The notes under the pieces were generated by a model. The model saw only the letters and a program-made list of their open reading frames with translations, was not told the DNA's origin and did not search any database. This document shows, in pieces, positions 46,379-56,003 of a DNA stretch of 64,000 nt (positions within the stretch are counted from its first letter, which is position 1; the number at the start of each line of letters is the position of its first letter). Position numbers and translations under genes: made by a program. Origin of the DNA: CBDFMR01 sp965249765 (GTDB taxonomy: Bacteria; Bacteroidota; Bacteroidia; Chitinophagales; Saprospiraceae); NCBI GenBank assembly GCA_965249765.1, contig CBDFMR010000005.1:2356001-2420000 (forward strand), read 5' to 3'.

Positions 46379-46918
46379 CTACTTCTCCTTATAATCCAAA
46401 GACGCAGAATTGATACAATACCTTAGGCCGGTAGGCTCTGGCCCATCATTGAAGACATGGCCAAGGTGTCCTCCACATCGCTCACACATAACTTCAGTAC
46501 GGGCATAACCTAGATCATGGTCTGTATCCTTTCTTATGTGCTCGTCTTTAATGGGTTGATAGTAAGATGGCCAACCAGTCCCTGATTTGAACTTGGTACT
46601 CGAATCAAACAACTCCAATCCACAAGCACGACAAGTAAAGATGACGTCACCTTTGAAATCCCAAAGATCTCCGGCAAAAGAACGTTCCGTCCCTTTCTTG
46701 CGGAGAATGTAAAACTCTTCGGCTGAGAGTTCGCCTTTCCATTCCGCTTCCGTTTTACTAACATAGAAAAGGGTATCGCCTGCCGACAGTACCTTGTATT
46801 CGGGATTACTTTGAAGTATGACAATAGGAACTTCATGTTTTCCTATATTATCTTTTTGAGCTGGACTGGTTTTACAAGAAAAAAAGATGAGGAGGGCAAG
46901 TACAAACACATGATTCAT
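46379..46918 (-). CDS. msrB: Lipoprotein peptide-methionine (R)-S-oxide reductase
   Basis: The 179-residue protein carries a lipoprotein signal with lipobox LIFFSC (Cys-15), so it is envelope-anchored, unlike cytosolic MsrB. The MsrB domain has the two zinc CxxC pairs (TCRACGLELF and MCERCGGHLGHVF), GTGWPSYYQP, and the catalytic Cys in RYCINSASL. It reduces methionine-R-sulfoxide in proteins, here presumably damaged periplasmic or outer-membrane proteins. It begins 9 bases after the membrane protein gene, in the rimO operon. Confidence 0.95.
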   Translation of the reverse strand: MNHVFVLALLIFFSCKTSPAQKDNIGKHEVPIVILQSNPEYKVLSAGDTLFYVSKTEAEWKGELSAEEFYILRKKGTERSFAGDLWDFKGDVIFTCRACGLELFDSSTKFKSGTGWPSYYQPIKDEHIRKDTDHDLGYARTEVMCERCGGHLGHVFNDGPEPTGLRYCINSASLDYKEK

Positions 46919-46927
46919 GATAGTTAA

Positions 46928-47353
46928 CTATTTTTTATTCAATTCTTCGTTTTTCATGACTGCCATTTCTACTATCGTCTTAATAGATCTAATTATAGAA
47001 ATTATAAGCAGGTAGCAAAATGAAAACAATCCATAAAGCCATCTAACGGAGCCAGCTTCATTAATGTTGTTGCCAGTAATCCATGTTGCCATAAGAATTC
47101 CTGTCCCGGCAAGTGCTACATAAGTAATTACTGACTGAAGCCAATACCATTTCTGACCTTTGCTAGCCAGAGCGAACATGGCATTAAGTATGGCGAAGAA
47201 AAGCAGCAAGCTCAGAGCAATCTCCCATGCAGTTGACCCACCCTCTGATACCATTCCTACAATTGCGAATGCTAGTAGCATACCTGACAAAACGAGAGCG
47301 CCTTGGATGAAGGGACTCAAGTTGCGATGGAAACTTGACCTATAATCTTTCAT
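46928..47353 (-). CDS. Small four-helix membrane protein, unknown function
   Basis: From ATG 47353 the protein has 141 residues with four hydrophobic helices (about residues 18-38, 44-63, 75-95 and 105-125) and polar ends. I do not recognise a family. The start overlaps the rimO stop by 14 bases, and an upstream ATG at 47377 would add eight residues with a 38-base overlap. It is cotranscribed with rimO and msrB, but this says little about its job. Confidence 0.6.
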   Translation of the reverse strand: MKDYRSSFHRNLSPFIQGALVLSGMLLAFAIVGMVSEGGSTAWEIALSLLLFFAILNAMFALASKGQKWYWLQSVITYVALAGTGILMATWITGNNINEAGSVRWLYGLFSFCYLLIISIIRSIKTIVEMAVMKNEELNKK

Positions 47354-48659
47354 CCTCTGGAATTCCGATGAGGTCAAATGCTGTTGCTTCCGTAATCTTA
47401 ACGGTTATGAAATCACCAATTCTCGCATAATGCTGGCTACCATCGATGAGTACTTCATTGTCAACTTCAGGAGAATCATATTCTGTACGTCCTATGAAAT
47501 AGTCTCCTTCCTTCCTGTCCACTATGACTTTGCAAACCTGCCCTATTCTATTCTGGTTGAGTTCATTGGAGATGTCTTCCTGAACTTCCATGATCTGCCT
47601 TTTTCTTTCCAACTTTATATCACTAGACAAGTTGTCATCAAGCAAGTAGGCGGTAGTGTCTTCTTCATGTGAGTACTCAAATACGCCCAATCGTTCGAAT
47701 CGCATGTCCCTAATAAAACTCAATAGGGATACAAACTCTTCTTCTGATTCTCCTGGAAATCCAACCAAGATAGTTGTGCGAATGGCAATCCCCGGAACAT
47801 TTTTTCTTGCGTACGCAATCAAGTCTCTTTGATCTGATTGCGTGATCTGTCTTTTCATCCTTTCCAATACTCCGTCATCGGCATGTTGTAATGGGATATC
47901 CAGATAATTGCAAATCTTGGGTTGCCTTACCATGACCTCAAAGATTTCTCTGGGGAATTTACTAGGATAGGCATAATGTAATCTTATCCATGATATACCT
48001 GCGACCTCGCAAAGTCGATCAAGTAGCTCTGGAAGAGCTCGCTTCTTATAGATGTCGAGCCCATAGTAGGTCAGTTCTTGTGCAATTAATATGATCTCTT
48101 TTACACCTATACGTGCCAGATGTCTTGATTCCTTCTCCAGGTCCTCTATCGATCTCGAAACATGATGGCCTCTCATCAATGGTATGGCACAAAATGAGCA
48201 AGTTCTATTGCAGCCTTCAGAAATCTTTAAGTAAGCATAATGCTGAGGAGTCGTAGGACTACGCTCTCCTATCAGTTCGTGTTTGTAGTCGGCATTGAGT
48301 CTATGCAACAATCCAGGGAGTTCCATGGTCCCGAAATAGGCATCTACCTCAGGAATTTCCTTTTCCAGATCGCTTTTATACCGCTCGGAAAGGCATCCCG
48401 TAACATATAAAATGTCTATCTCACCTCGCTTTTTAGATTCAGCACAACTCAGGATGGTTTCGACAGACTCCTGCTTTGCCAGATCAATGAATCCACACGT
48501 ATTGACGATGACTATCTCGGTGGTATCATTGCTGTCATGGATTACATCAAAATCATTGGCTTTGAGCTGAGCGATGAGGTTTTCTGAGTCGACCACATTC
48601 TTAGAGCAGCCGAGTGTGATGACGTTTACGTTTTTCTTTGTAGCTCCTTTGGTCTTCAT
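47340..48659 (-). CDS. rimO: Ribosomal protein S12 methylthiotransferase
   Basis: The 439-residue protein has the three MTTase parts: an N-terminal UPF0004 domain with Cys in LGCSKNVVDSE, NTCGF and VTGCLSERY, a radical SAM domain with CNRTCSFC, and a C-terminal TRAM domain (GKVCKVIVDRKEGDYFIGRT in outline). RimO adds a methylthio group to Asp of ribosomal protein S12, rather than to tRNA, as judged by ISEGCNRTCSFCAIPLMRG. It uses two [4Fe-4S] clusters. A TATTTTTG -7 element lies just upstream. Confidence 0.95.
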   Translation of the reverse strand: MKTKGATKKNVNVITLGCSKNVVDSENLIAQLKANDFDVIHDSNDTTEIVIVNTCGFIDLAKQESVETILSCAESKKRGEIDILYVTGCLSERYKSDLEKEIPEVDAYFGTMELPGLLHRLNADYKHELIGERSPTTPQHYAYLKISEGCNRTCSFCAIPLMRGHHVSRSIEDLEKESRHLARIGVKEIILIAQELTYYGLDIYKKRALPELLDRLCEVAGISWIRLHYAYPSKFPREIFEVMVRQPKICNYLDIPLQHADDGVLERMKRQITQSDQRDLIAYARKNVPGIAIRTTILVGFPGESEEEFVSLLSFIRDMRFERLGVFEYSHEEDTTAYLLDDNLSSDIKLERKRQIMEVQEDISNELNQNRIGQVCKVIVDRKEGDYFIGRTEYDSPEVDNEVLIDGSQHYARIGDFITVKITEATAFDLIGIPEDERL

Positions 48660-48672
48660 TATTCTAGGGAAG

Positions 48673-48680
48673 CAAAAATA
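48673..48680 (-). promoter_or_regulatory. -7 promoter element TATTTTTG before rimO
   Basis: On the minus strand TATTTTTG followed by C fits TAnnTTTG and ends 14 bases before the rimO start (48659). No clear -33 TTG. Confidence 0.35.
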
Positions 48681-48719
48681 CTTCTATTTTAGTGTATTCG
48701 TTACATATAACAAAAGAGG

Positions 48720-49430
48720 ATGACACGATTAATGCTACTCATATTTTTAAGCTGTATTTCGTTTCTGGCTTCCGGTCAATTTGGCTTGTCAATCAAGTAC
48801 GACAACAATGGTCTCACAACATGGAACAATGAATATACTGAGGGTCAAATAAAGGAATCAGAGTGGTTTGGTTCGGAGATTACCGTTGGTCTGGATTATT
48901 GGTTTCGGGTAAAGGATAAGCGTATAGAATTTTTTCCAGAGATAGCATATTCTCTAAAAAGTGAGGTAACTTCTGCTGATGGGCTAGACCCATTTAGCTT
49001 GGAGAGATCTAGATTTGGCTTTGGTATTAACACGCACTTTTATGTCCTGGATTTTGGCGGTGATTGTAATTGTCCCACCTTCTCAAAACAAGGCGACCTT
49101 ATCCAAAAGGGTTTCTTCTTAATGGTCAATCCGGGCATTGATTTCAATCAGTACAAGCTCAATGGTGGAACTGAAAACACTGAGGTGTCCAAGCACTCAG
49201 ATATTGCCTTCCGTATGGGCCTTGGTGCCGGACTGGATATCGGTATTAACGACTTATTGACAATCACTCCTTTTGTTGTCATGAACTATTATCCATCCTT
49301 AAATCCTGAAAGTGTCACTGCCCTGCGGAGTGCTTTGTGTCCATTTTGCGATCTTGTACCCACTGAGAATACGAGAAACACACAGTTGCAAATTGGATTG
49401 AGGGTAGGGTTTAGGCCAGATTATAAGTAG
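48720..49430 (+). CDS. Small outer-membrane beta-barrel protein
   Basis: The 236-residue protein has a signal peptide (cleavage at ASGQ) and a mature sequence of alternating strands (EITVGLDYWFRV, RIEFFPEIAYSL, RFGFGINTHFYVL, FFLMVNPGIDF, IAFRMGLGAGLDIGI) ending TQLQIGLRVGFRPDYK. That is an eight- to ten-strand barrel. Two loops carry Cys pairs (CNCP and CPFC), possibly disulfide-linked. No family beyond generic outer-membrane beta-barrel is recognised. It stands alone between divergent rimO and the convergent rhodanese gene. Confidence 0.7.
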   Translation: MTRLMLLIFLSCISFLASGQFGLSIKYDNNGLTTWNNEYTEGQIKESEWFGSEITVGLDYWFRVKDKRIEFFPEIAYSLKSEVTSADGLDPFSLERSRFGFGINTHFYVLDFGGDCNCPTFSKQGDLIQKGFFLMVNPGIDFNQYKLNGGTENTEVSKHSDIAFRMGLGAGLDIGINDLLTITPFVVMNYYPSLNPESVTALRSALCPFCDLVPTENTRNTQLQIGLRVGFRPDYK

Positions 49431-49465
49431 TGCTGTGGCTTTATTGGTTCAATTCGTGTTCTTGT

Positions 49466-50095
49466 TTAGTAGGTTTTTCTTGAAGTCTTGTAATCTACTG
49501 AGGTAGAGATATAACTCTCAAAATTGATGCGTTTATCAGTTACGTTTACGAGCTCGTTTAATTCATAAATGTTTCGATACCCATATCCATAGAGGTTGAT
49601 ATACGTCGGTACATTGAGTGCCAACATAGTTGGTTTTTTTTGATCCGTCAATGTATTGATATTACTTAACTTAGGATTGAACGACTTTGATGCAAAAGCC
49701 ACTTGGTCCCCTTTGAAATTATTGTTACAATAAATAAGGATGCGAGTATTCGGGTCGGGAATAAGTCTACTTAGATTTTGTTGGGTAAATTCTGTAAAGG
49801 GTAAATTTATAGCTCCCTTCACATGCTTTAGATTATAGAATTCTCTGGATCTAGTATCTAGGACCACAGTCGCTTGTTCTTGCTGGTATTTAAGGAATAT
49901 ATCAAGGTTTATCAGCCTGTCTATACGAACATCTTCAACGGTAGCCACGAGATTTTTGTAGTCACCATAGCTAACCAATGCCTTGGGATATTGGAGCAAG
50001 TTGTCGTTAGTCTTTTCATCTCCAAATTGACAGCTACACAATAGCATGAAGAATACATAACCCATTAAACAGCTGGCACTTTTAAATTGTCTCAT
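49466..50095 (-). CDS. Rhodanese-like lipoprotein
   Basis: ATG at 50095 is chosen because it places a lipoprotein signal (MGYVFFMLLCSC) at the N-terminus; the frame could start at 50149. The mature part has a rhodanese domain: VVLDTRSREFYNLKHVKGAINLPFTEF and the active-site loop IYCNNNFKGD with the catalytic Cys. It is therefore an envelope-anchored sulfurtransferase or a rhodanese-fold sensor. Partner genes are not adjacent. Confidence 0.83.
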   Translation of the reverse strand: MRQFKSASCLMGYVFFMLLCSCQFGDEKTNDNLLQYPKALVSYGDYKNLVATVEDVRIDRLINLDIFLKYQQEQATVVLDTRSREFYNLKHVKGAINLPFTEFTQQNLSRLIPDPNTRILIYCNNNFKGDQVAFASKSFNPKLSNINTLTDQKKPTMLALNVPTYINLYGYGYRNIYELNELVNVTDKRINFESYISTSVDYKTSRKTY

Positions 50096-50385
50096 GGAAT
50101 TATAACGAGACCACCGATTCAATTCTTGCCCATGATTATCATCTATCAAGTGAAAATCAAGGGATCATCTCGCAGGTACTGTCTTAACTTCGTCTTTTTT
50201 TAACACGGATTATGAATTAGAAAATCTATTGCACCATTTGTAGAACTCAATTATTACTCGTGTCTTTAAATGCTGAAAGTCTATCTGATGAGGTAGGCCG
50301 GATTATTGGTAGAGATAGGGATGGTTTTTAAATAGATTTACTAGTAACAGTCCCCTTAGGGACAGGCTATGGATAAAACATTGCT

Positions 50386-50931
50386 CTAGTAAATTTTCTT
50401 CTCGAGTCTCTTGATGGTGTTCCAATTACGAGTTGTAATATCTTTTTTGTAAAACTTCTCCAGAATTTCCATGGCTTTGGGAGTCTTAGATACGCCTATG
50501 TCAAGAACACTTGCGATCATTTTGTCTCTCTTGCTTAGGATTGTATACGATGCATCCTCACTTACCCAAGGAAACTTAATGTCAATATCACTGTCATCGC
50601 GTAGAAATGAAACATAGAATCTAATGTCTTTTGTCAACTCGCTATCCTTAAAGGGATCATGTTCTAAAAGTGCAATTATTGTTTCTGCTCTTCTCAACAT
50701 CGTCGGGATAGGAAAGCCGAAAGCTTCTTCCAAGTGAGTCATAATTTTCGATTCAAGATCATCAAGTTTCCCTTTTTTGACATCGAATACGATGTTGCCG
50801 GAGTTGAGAATGGTCTCGACATTTTGGAACTTCAATTTCTTCATTTCGTCGCGAAGGTCCGCCATTGGCACCCTGTGATGACCTCCTACATTTATACCTC
50901 TTAAAAATGCAACGTATTTTTCTATTGACAT
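50386..50931 (-). CDS. DUF1697 domain protein
   Basis: ATG at 50931 gives 181 residues beginning MSIEKYVAFLRGINVGGHHR, which is the family's usual start; a longer frame to 51000 overlaps the methyltransferase gene and looks spurious. Further family parts are MADLRDEM, VETILNSGNIVFD and the central PFKDSEL. DUF1697 proteins have no assigned function. The gene sits 11 bases downstream of the TrmH-like gene in the same direction. Confidence 0.85.
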   Translation of the reverse strand: MSIEKYVAFLRGINVGGHHRVPMADLRDEMKKLKFQNVETILNSGNIVFDVKKGKLDDLESKIMTHLEEAFGFPIPTMLRRAETIIALLEHDPFKDSELTKDIRFYVSFLRDDSDIDIKFPWVSEDASYTILSKRDKMIASVLDIGVSKTPKAMEILEKFYKKDITTRNWNTIKRLEKKIY

Positions 50932-50942
50932 CTGAATCTTTA

Positions 50943-51482
50943 TTAATGGTTTGAGCGAGTCATGTTTTGTAAAAATTCCCACAATACGATCCCTCCGCAC
51001 GTAGCAACATTCAGAGAATGCTTGGTCCCATACTGTGGAATATCGTAGACTTCGTCAAGCAATGGTAGACAGACCTCGGAAAGGCCATTGACCTCGTTTC
51101 CAAAAACTATTGCTACTTTTTTATACCCCTGTTGACGAATCTCAGCAAACGATACTGATTTATCCGTTTGCTCTATACCTATGATCGTATAGCCCTCATT
51201 TTTTAGTTGGTCTAGTGCAACCTCGACTTCGGAAATGAACGACCATTCCATTGACGTATCAGCTCCGATGGCAGTTTTATTGATCTCACGGTGAGGAGGC
51301 TGAGGAGTGAAGCCTGTAATAACAATTCTCTCGCAAGCAAATGCATCCGCTGTACGGAAGAAGGACCCTACATTCATCGCAGATCTGATGTTGTCGAGAA
51401 CGATGACAATCGGATTTTTAATTCTGGATTTGAACTCATCTAGCGTATCACGATTTAATTCTTCCAGCTTTAGTTTTCTCAT
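50943..51482 (-). CDS. SpoU/TrmH-type RNA 2'-O-methyltransferase
   Basis: ATG at 51482 gives 179 residues (MRKLKLEELNRDTLDEF); an earlier start at 51542 would overlap the next gene. The SPOUT fold motifs are IVLDNIRSAMNVGSFFRTAD (motif 1), IVFGNEVNGLS (motif 2) and IPQYGTKHSLNVATCGGIV (motif 3, knotted SAM site). It methylates a ribose in tRNA or rRNA; the specific target is not evident. It overlaps the GT-C gene by four bases. Confidence 0.9.
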   Translation of the reverse strand: MRKLKLEELNRDTLDEFKSRIKNPIVIVLDNIRSAMNVGSFFRTADAFACERIVITGFTPQPPHREINKTAIGADTSMEWSFISEVEVALDQLKNEGYTIIGIEQTDKSVSFAEIRQQGYKKVAIVFGNEVNGLSEVCLPLLDEVYDIPQYGTKHSLNVATCGGIVLWEFLQNMTRSNH

Positions 51483-52861
51483 AATTTCTCGAACAAAATT
51501 AAGCATATACCCATTGATTGCACTTTTTCCACTTCTTTCCATTGATTGAAGAAGGATTCAATTTCATTATCCTTGAAATCATTCATGACATTGCTGTAAA
51601 GAATGTACCTGTCATTAGTGGGGTTGTATTGATGAAAATAATCTCCCCTTTTCAAGAATAGATCTGATGACGATGACCGTAAAGGAAAGGCCGTTCCCAC
51701 TTCGGTTTTACTAATGTCATGGTCTAAAAGGAACTTTGACATTTGACTTTCCAACCCATAGATCGGATAGTGAGCCATAGTACTGTCCCAACCCTGAGAT
51801 ATAGTTTTTGGATAGATCCAAAGATTGCCTAGTGCAACAAACACAAAGACAAATACCAATGTCTGCCATTTCTTACCTGCCAATAAAACTTGAAGAGCCA
51901 GAATGATACCCGTCAGCTGTAGTGGTAAGAAGTATCTGTGATTGAGAAGACCTTGGTATGGTGCCACCATGAGAAACAAAAGAATGTCAATAATGATAGC
52001 AAGCCAAATCAATCTTCCACGAAGAATAAACAAGCTTCTAAAATGAAAAATGATGATCGCCCAAATAATTACCATGCCGTGATCACATAGGATCCACATA
52101 TATCGAGCTATGTTCTTTAAAAACCCAGTAAAATCTACCAAAGCAAAACTTGATGCCCATAGCGACGCCTCGTGATGTCCTACCCAACCTTTGGCCCAAA
52201 AGTGATAAAAGAAATACAAGCAAAAAAAAATTACTCCAGGCAAATATGGGATGAGTAATCTGAGATATTTCTTAATCTTGTTTTTTTCAAACTGGGGTAC
52301 TCTTGTAATAATGTGATAAAGATATAAGGCCAGCACCATGGCGACACCTCTCATACTTGTCAAGGATAAAATGATCGACGAGATCATGATGAGCCATTTG
52401 TTTTGAAGCAGTACACCTCTCATACCCATTAAGAATCCATAGACTAGGACAATATCCGGAGAGACCAATGTCATGTGACCTAGAAAGAATGGACAAACAA
52501 ATATCAGTAAAGGAAAGAAGTAAAATTTTCGTTGGAAAAGATGCTTACCTATCCGTATGGCTTCATAGATTATCCCTACTATGAAAGGAAGCATCACCCC
52601 ATGACTCACGGCCAGTGTCTTCCCAAAGATGCGCCACATGGCTGATATAAGTAATCCGAAAGTAGGCGGATGACCACTATCCATGGAATCAGGTAACAAG
52701 AGGCTAGAAACCCCATTGCTATAAAAATGATTGCCATGCATTCCTGTAAACTGTACGGTGTCCCAGAAAAGGAAATTGTTTCTACTTAAGAATAGAAGAA
52801 CTGCTGATGCAATAGAAAGGATCAGTAGGATAAACAGCTCATTATTAGGTCTTAATCTCAT
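51479..52861 (-). CDS. GT-C type membrane glycosyltransferase-like protein
   Basis: The 460-residue protein has about ten to eleven hydrophobic helices and a short soluble C-terminal tail (after about 375). The first extracytoplasmic loop contains FLFWDTVQFTGMHGNHFY, with an acidic residue in the place of the GT-C catalytic Asp; SGHPPTFGLL follows as in the family. It presumably transfers a sugar from polyprenyl phosphate on the periplasmic face. It starts inside the end of pyrG and ends inside trmH-like start, so the group is tightly packed. Confidence 0.6.
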   Translation of the reverse strand: MRLRPNNELFILLILSIASAVLLFLSRNNFLFWDTVQFTGMHGNHFYSNGVSSLLLPDSMDSGHPPTFGLLISAMWRIFGKTLAVSHGVMLPFIVGIIYEAIRIGKHLFQRKFYFFPLLIFVCPFFLGHMTLVSPDIVLVYGFLMGMRGVLLQNKWLIMISSIILSLTSMRGVAMVLALYLYHIITRVPQFEKNKIKKYLRLLIPYLPGVIFFCLYFFYHFWAKGWVGHHEASLWASSFALVDFTGFLKNIARYMWILCDHGMVIIWAIIIFHFRSLFILRGRLIWLAIIIDILLFLMVAPYQGLLNHRYFLPLQLTGIILALQVLLAGKKWQTLVFVFVFVALGNLWIYPKTISQGWDSTMAHYPIYGLESQMSKFLLDHDISKTEVGTAFPLRSSSSDLFLKRGDYFHQYNPTNDRYILYSNVMNDFKDNEIESFFNQWKEVEKVQSMGICLILFEKL

Positions 52862-54470
52862 GACCTGTTTTGTTTCTGTTGACTGCGGCTTTCACAAAAG
52901 AAACAAAGAGCGGATGAGGTCGCTCTACCCTACTTTTTAGTTCAGGATGAAACTGAACACCAATAAAGAATGGATGATTCTCAATTTCAATAATCTCTAC
53001 TAGATTGCGATCAGGATTGATACCAGAGGTAATCATTCCATTCTTGTTGTATTCCTTGAGATACTTGTTGTTAAATTCAAAGCGATGCCTATGTCTTTCG
53101 ACAATCTGAGCACGACCATAGATTCTGCCGGCAAGGCTTCCTTTTTCTAAGGAACACTTATAAGCTCCTAATCTCATGGTGCCACCCTTCTTTTTGATCT
53201 TTTTCTGATCTTCCATGAGGTCAATCACAGGGTTTTTAGCCGATGGAGATACTTCTGTTGAAGCTACGCCTTTCAGGCCAAGTATATTTCTACCAAATTC
53301 AACAACCGCACATTGCATGCCTAGACATATGCCAAAGAATGGAAGTCCATTTTCACGGGCATACTTAATGGATGCTATTTTTCCGTCTATTCCTCGTTCT
53401 CCAAAACCAGGAGCCACGAGCAGGCCGTCAACCTCTGAAAGGAGGCCTTCAACATTCTCCTCATTAACGTCAGCCGAGTGAATGGACCTGATGTTAACGA
53501 TGCATTCATTAATGGCACCAGCATGAACAAAAGATTCAAATATAGACTTGTACGCATCTTGAAGTTCATGGTATTTGCCCACAAGCGCTATGCTCACCTC
53601 TCTAGTAGGGTTTTTTAATTTACCCAAAAACTCTTTCCATGCAGTAAGGTCCGGTGTCTTATTGGATCGCATCCCCAGTTTTCTGAGTACAATTTTATCA
53701 AGCTTCTCCTTGTACATAAGGAGTGGAACATCATAAATTGTTTCTGCATCGATTGCCTCTATCACCGAACTAACTTCAACATTGCAGAAGAGAGCCAGCT
53801 TGTTTCTGAGCTCGTCATTTAAGTGATGCTCGGTACGACAAACAAGTATGTCAGGTTGAATACCTGCTTTAAGCAATTCTTTTACTGAGTGCTGTGTTGG
53901 TTTGGTTTTTAATTCTTTAGCTGCGCTTAAGTACGGTATCAACGTGAGATGTAAAGACATGCAATTCTCCCTACCCAATTCCATTCGCAGTTGCCTTAAT
54001 GCTTCGATGTATGGTAGGGATTCTATGTCGCCTACCGTACCTCCAAGTTCTGTAATCACGATGTCGTAGTCAGATTCATCTTCAATAAGCTTTACTCTAC
54101 GCTTAATTTCATCAGTGATGTGAGGAATGACCTGAACAGTCTTGCCAAGGTAGTCTCCAGCCCTCTCCTTTGTGATAACCGTCTGATAAATCCGTCCTGT
54201 CGTTACATTGTTGGCCTGTGAGGTTGAAATATTCAAGAATCGCTCATAGTGACCCAGATCAAGATCCGTTTCTGCCCCATCATCTGTAACATAGCACTCA
54301 CCATGCTCGTACGGATTGAGCGTCCCCGGATCAACGTTGATATAGGGATCAAACTTTTGTATGGTTACCTTAAATCCTCGAGCTTGAAGAAGCTTGGCGA
54401 GAGATGCAGAAATTATTCCTTTACCTAATGACGAGGTCACTCCCCCCGTAACGAATATGTTTTTAGCCAT
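52845..54470 (-). CDS. pyrG: CTP synthase
   Basis: The 541-residue PyrG has an ATP-dependent amidoligase domain starting IFVTGGVTSSLGKGI (P-loop) with KFDPYINVDPGTLNPYEHGE and ELGGTVGDIESLP, and a C-terminal glutamine amidotransferase domain with nucleophile Cys in FFGICLGMQCAVVEF and His/Glu in VQFHPELKSR. It converts UTP to CTP in the cytosol. All active-site parts are intact. It is transcribed from its own promoter at 54531-54559 and may carry the GT-C, TrmH-like and DUF1697 genes along. Confidence 0.98.
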   Translation of the reverse strand: MAKNIFVTGGVTSSLGKGIISASLAKLLQARGFKVTIQKFDPYINVDPGTLNPYEHGECYVTDDGAETDLDLGHYERFLNISTSQANNVTTGRIYQTVITKERAGDYLGKTVQVIPHITDEIKRRVKLIEDESDYDIVITELGGTVGDIESLPYIEALRQLRMELGRENCMSLHLTLIPYLSAAKELKTKPTQHSVKELLKAGIQPDILVCRTEHHLNDELRNKLALFCNVEVSSVIEAIDAETIYDVPLLMYKEKLDKIVLRKLGMRSNKTPDLTAWKEFLGKLKNPTREVSIALVGKYHELQDAYKSIFESFVHAGAINECIVNIRSIHSADVNEENVEGLLSEVDGLLVAPGFGERGIDGKIASIKYARENGLPFFGICLGMQCAVVEFGRNILGLKGVASTEVSPSAKNPVIDLMEDQKKIKKKGGTMRLGAYKCSLEKGSLAGRIYGRAQIVERHRHRFEFNNKYLKEYNKNGMITSGINPDRNLVEIIEIENHPFFIGVQFHPELKSRVERPHPLFVSFVKAAVNRNKTGHEIKT

Positions 54471-54530
54471 GATTTTCCTTTATGCCAGTGGTCAAATTGC
54501 AACCTGATTCCTTGGCTTCATTACGGGACT

Positions 54531-54559
54531 CAAAGGTAGCTATTTTATACTCGAGACAA
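54531..54559 (-). promoter_or_regulatory. Bacteroidota promoter of pyrG
   Basis: On the minus strand TTG (54559-54557), 18 bases, then TACCTTTG (54538-54531), an exact TAnnTTTG. It lies about 60 bases before the pyrG ATG and is the best-formed promoter in the window. Confidence 0.65.
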
Positions 54560-54597
54560 TTATTATTTATAAATTATCTAGCTGAGCTAATTCTGAC

Positions 54598-55929
54598 CTA
54601 GATGAATTGCATTCTCATTCCATGACCTTGTTTCCATTTTTGCTGGTTGTCGTTATAAACTTGCTCCCCATTTACAAAAGTGTACTTGACCTTTCCTTTG
54701 AATTCTTTTCCTTCAAATGGTGACCATCCGCATTTGTAAGCTATATTTTCACTATTAACTTTCCACTCTTCATCTAGGGATACGAGGGCGATATCAGCAA
54801 AGTAACCTGGATCCAGATATCCTCTGTCTTTTACTCTAAAACACTCTGCCGGTGCATGAGACATTTTTTTTACAATTGTATGTAGGTCGATCAATTCTCG
54901 ATGATAGAAATCCAGCATGACGTTGAGACTGTGCTGTACCAGAGGTAATCCTGATGGAGCATTTATGTATGGTCTTGACTTTTCAGCCAGTGTATGAGGT
55001 GCGTGATCTGTCGCAATAACATCCAATCGATCATCAAGCAATGCTTTTAAAAGTTCCGGTTTATTTGATGGGTCTTTAATAGCCGGATTGCACTTTATCT
55101 TATTTCCCAATGTCTCGTAATCTCGACTGTCAAAATACATATGATGGACACAAAGCTCCGACGTGATTCTCTTTTCTATTAACGGAAGTGAATTGTCAAA
55201 AAGCTCAGTCTCGCAAGCGTTAGATATATGCAAGATGTGCAAGCGGGTGTTGTGCTTCTTAGCTAACTCGACTGCCAATGAGGAAGAAATATAACAGCCT
55301 TCCGCATTCCTTATGACAGGATGCATAGATGACATGAGATAGTTACCAGATTCCCTCGCCTTCGCCATGTTGGTCCTTATTGTATTCTCATCTTCACAAT
55401 GAGTGGCAATCAGCATAGGAACATTACGAAATAGTGAGTCTAGTACTTCAGTATTGTCAACAAGCATGTTGCCCGTACTGGAGCCCATGAATATTTTAAC
55501 ACCGCAAACATCCTCAGAGTTGGTTCTCAAGACTTCTTCCAGGTTGTCATTGGAAGCCCCCATATAGAAAGAATAGTTGGCGTAGGAGCTTGTTTTGGCA
55601 ATATCATATTTGTTTTGAAGTAAAGCTTGGGTCAAGGCTCCAGGTTTGGTGTTGGGCATTTCCATGAAAGATGTTATCCCTCCTGCTACGGCGGCTCTCG
55701 ATTCGCTGGCGATATCTGCTTTGTAGGTGAGGCCTGGCTCCCTAAAATGGACCTGGTCATCAATGATGCCAGGTATGGTGATCAATCCCAATCCATCGAT
55801 CTCCTTGGTTGCAATATCGACAATTCCACCCAGTCTTGAAATCCGCCCATTATCGACCAAGATATCTCCCTCTATGATCTCTCCACGATTGTAAATACGG
55901 GTATTTTTTATGGCTATACTCCCAGTCAA
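54598..55929 (-). CDS. pyrC: Dihydroorotase, class I
   Basis: The 443-residue amidohydrolase has DDQVHFREPG (the first metal-binding HxR part, with the usual DxHxH first His region as DQVH), the carboxylated lysine in GVKIFMGSSTGN, THCED, LHILHIS and the catalytic Asp in ATDHAPHTLAEK. It cyclises carbamoyl-aspartate to dihydroorotate in pyrimidine synthesis. The first His of the common HxH is replaced by Gln here, as in several Bacteroidota dihydroorotases as far as I recall, so metal content may be mononuclear. Allantoinase is an alternative but less likely. Confidence 0.88.
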   Translation of the reverse strand: MTGSIAIKNTRIYNRGEIIEGDILVDNGRISRLGGIVDIATKEIDGLGLITIPGIIDDQVHFREPGLTYKADIASESRAAVAGGITSFMEMPNTKPGALTQALLQNKYDIAKTSSYANYSFYMGASNDNLEEVLRTNSEDVCGVKIFMGSSTGNMLVDNTEVLDSLFRNVPMLIATHCEDENTIRTNMAKARESGNYLMSSMHPVIRNAEGCYISSSLAVELAKKHNTRLHILHISNACETELFDNSLPLIEKRITSELCVHHMYFDSRDYETLGNKIKCNPAIKDPSNKPELLKALLDDRLDVIATDHAPHTLAEKSRPYINAPSGLPLVQHSLNVMLDFYHRELIDLHTIVKKMSHAPAECFRVKDRGYLDPGYFADIALVSLDEEWKVNSENIAYKCGWSPFEGKEFKGKVKYTFVNGEQVYNDNQQKWKQGHGMRMQFI

Positions 55930-55972
55930 ATTATGCTTCTTTTATCTATCGAACAATTTAGTAAAAAATACA

Positions 55973-55980
55973 TACTTTTG
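55973..55980 (+). promoter_or_regulatory. -7 promoter element TACTTTTG before purK
   Basis: TACTTTTG fits TAnnTTTG and lies 23 bases upstream of the TTG start of purK. It is in the 74-bp divergent region shared with the dihydroorotase gene. Confidence 0.45.
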
Positions 55981-56003
55981 GTCACTCATCAAGTCATATC
56001 AGC

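Noticed and set aside
50340..50385. GTCCC/GGGAC hairpin near the DUF1697 gene as terminator
   Set aside because: Only five pairs and no T run.
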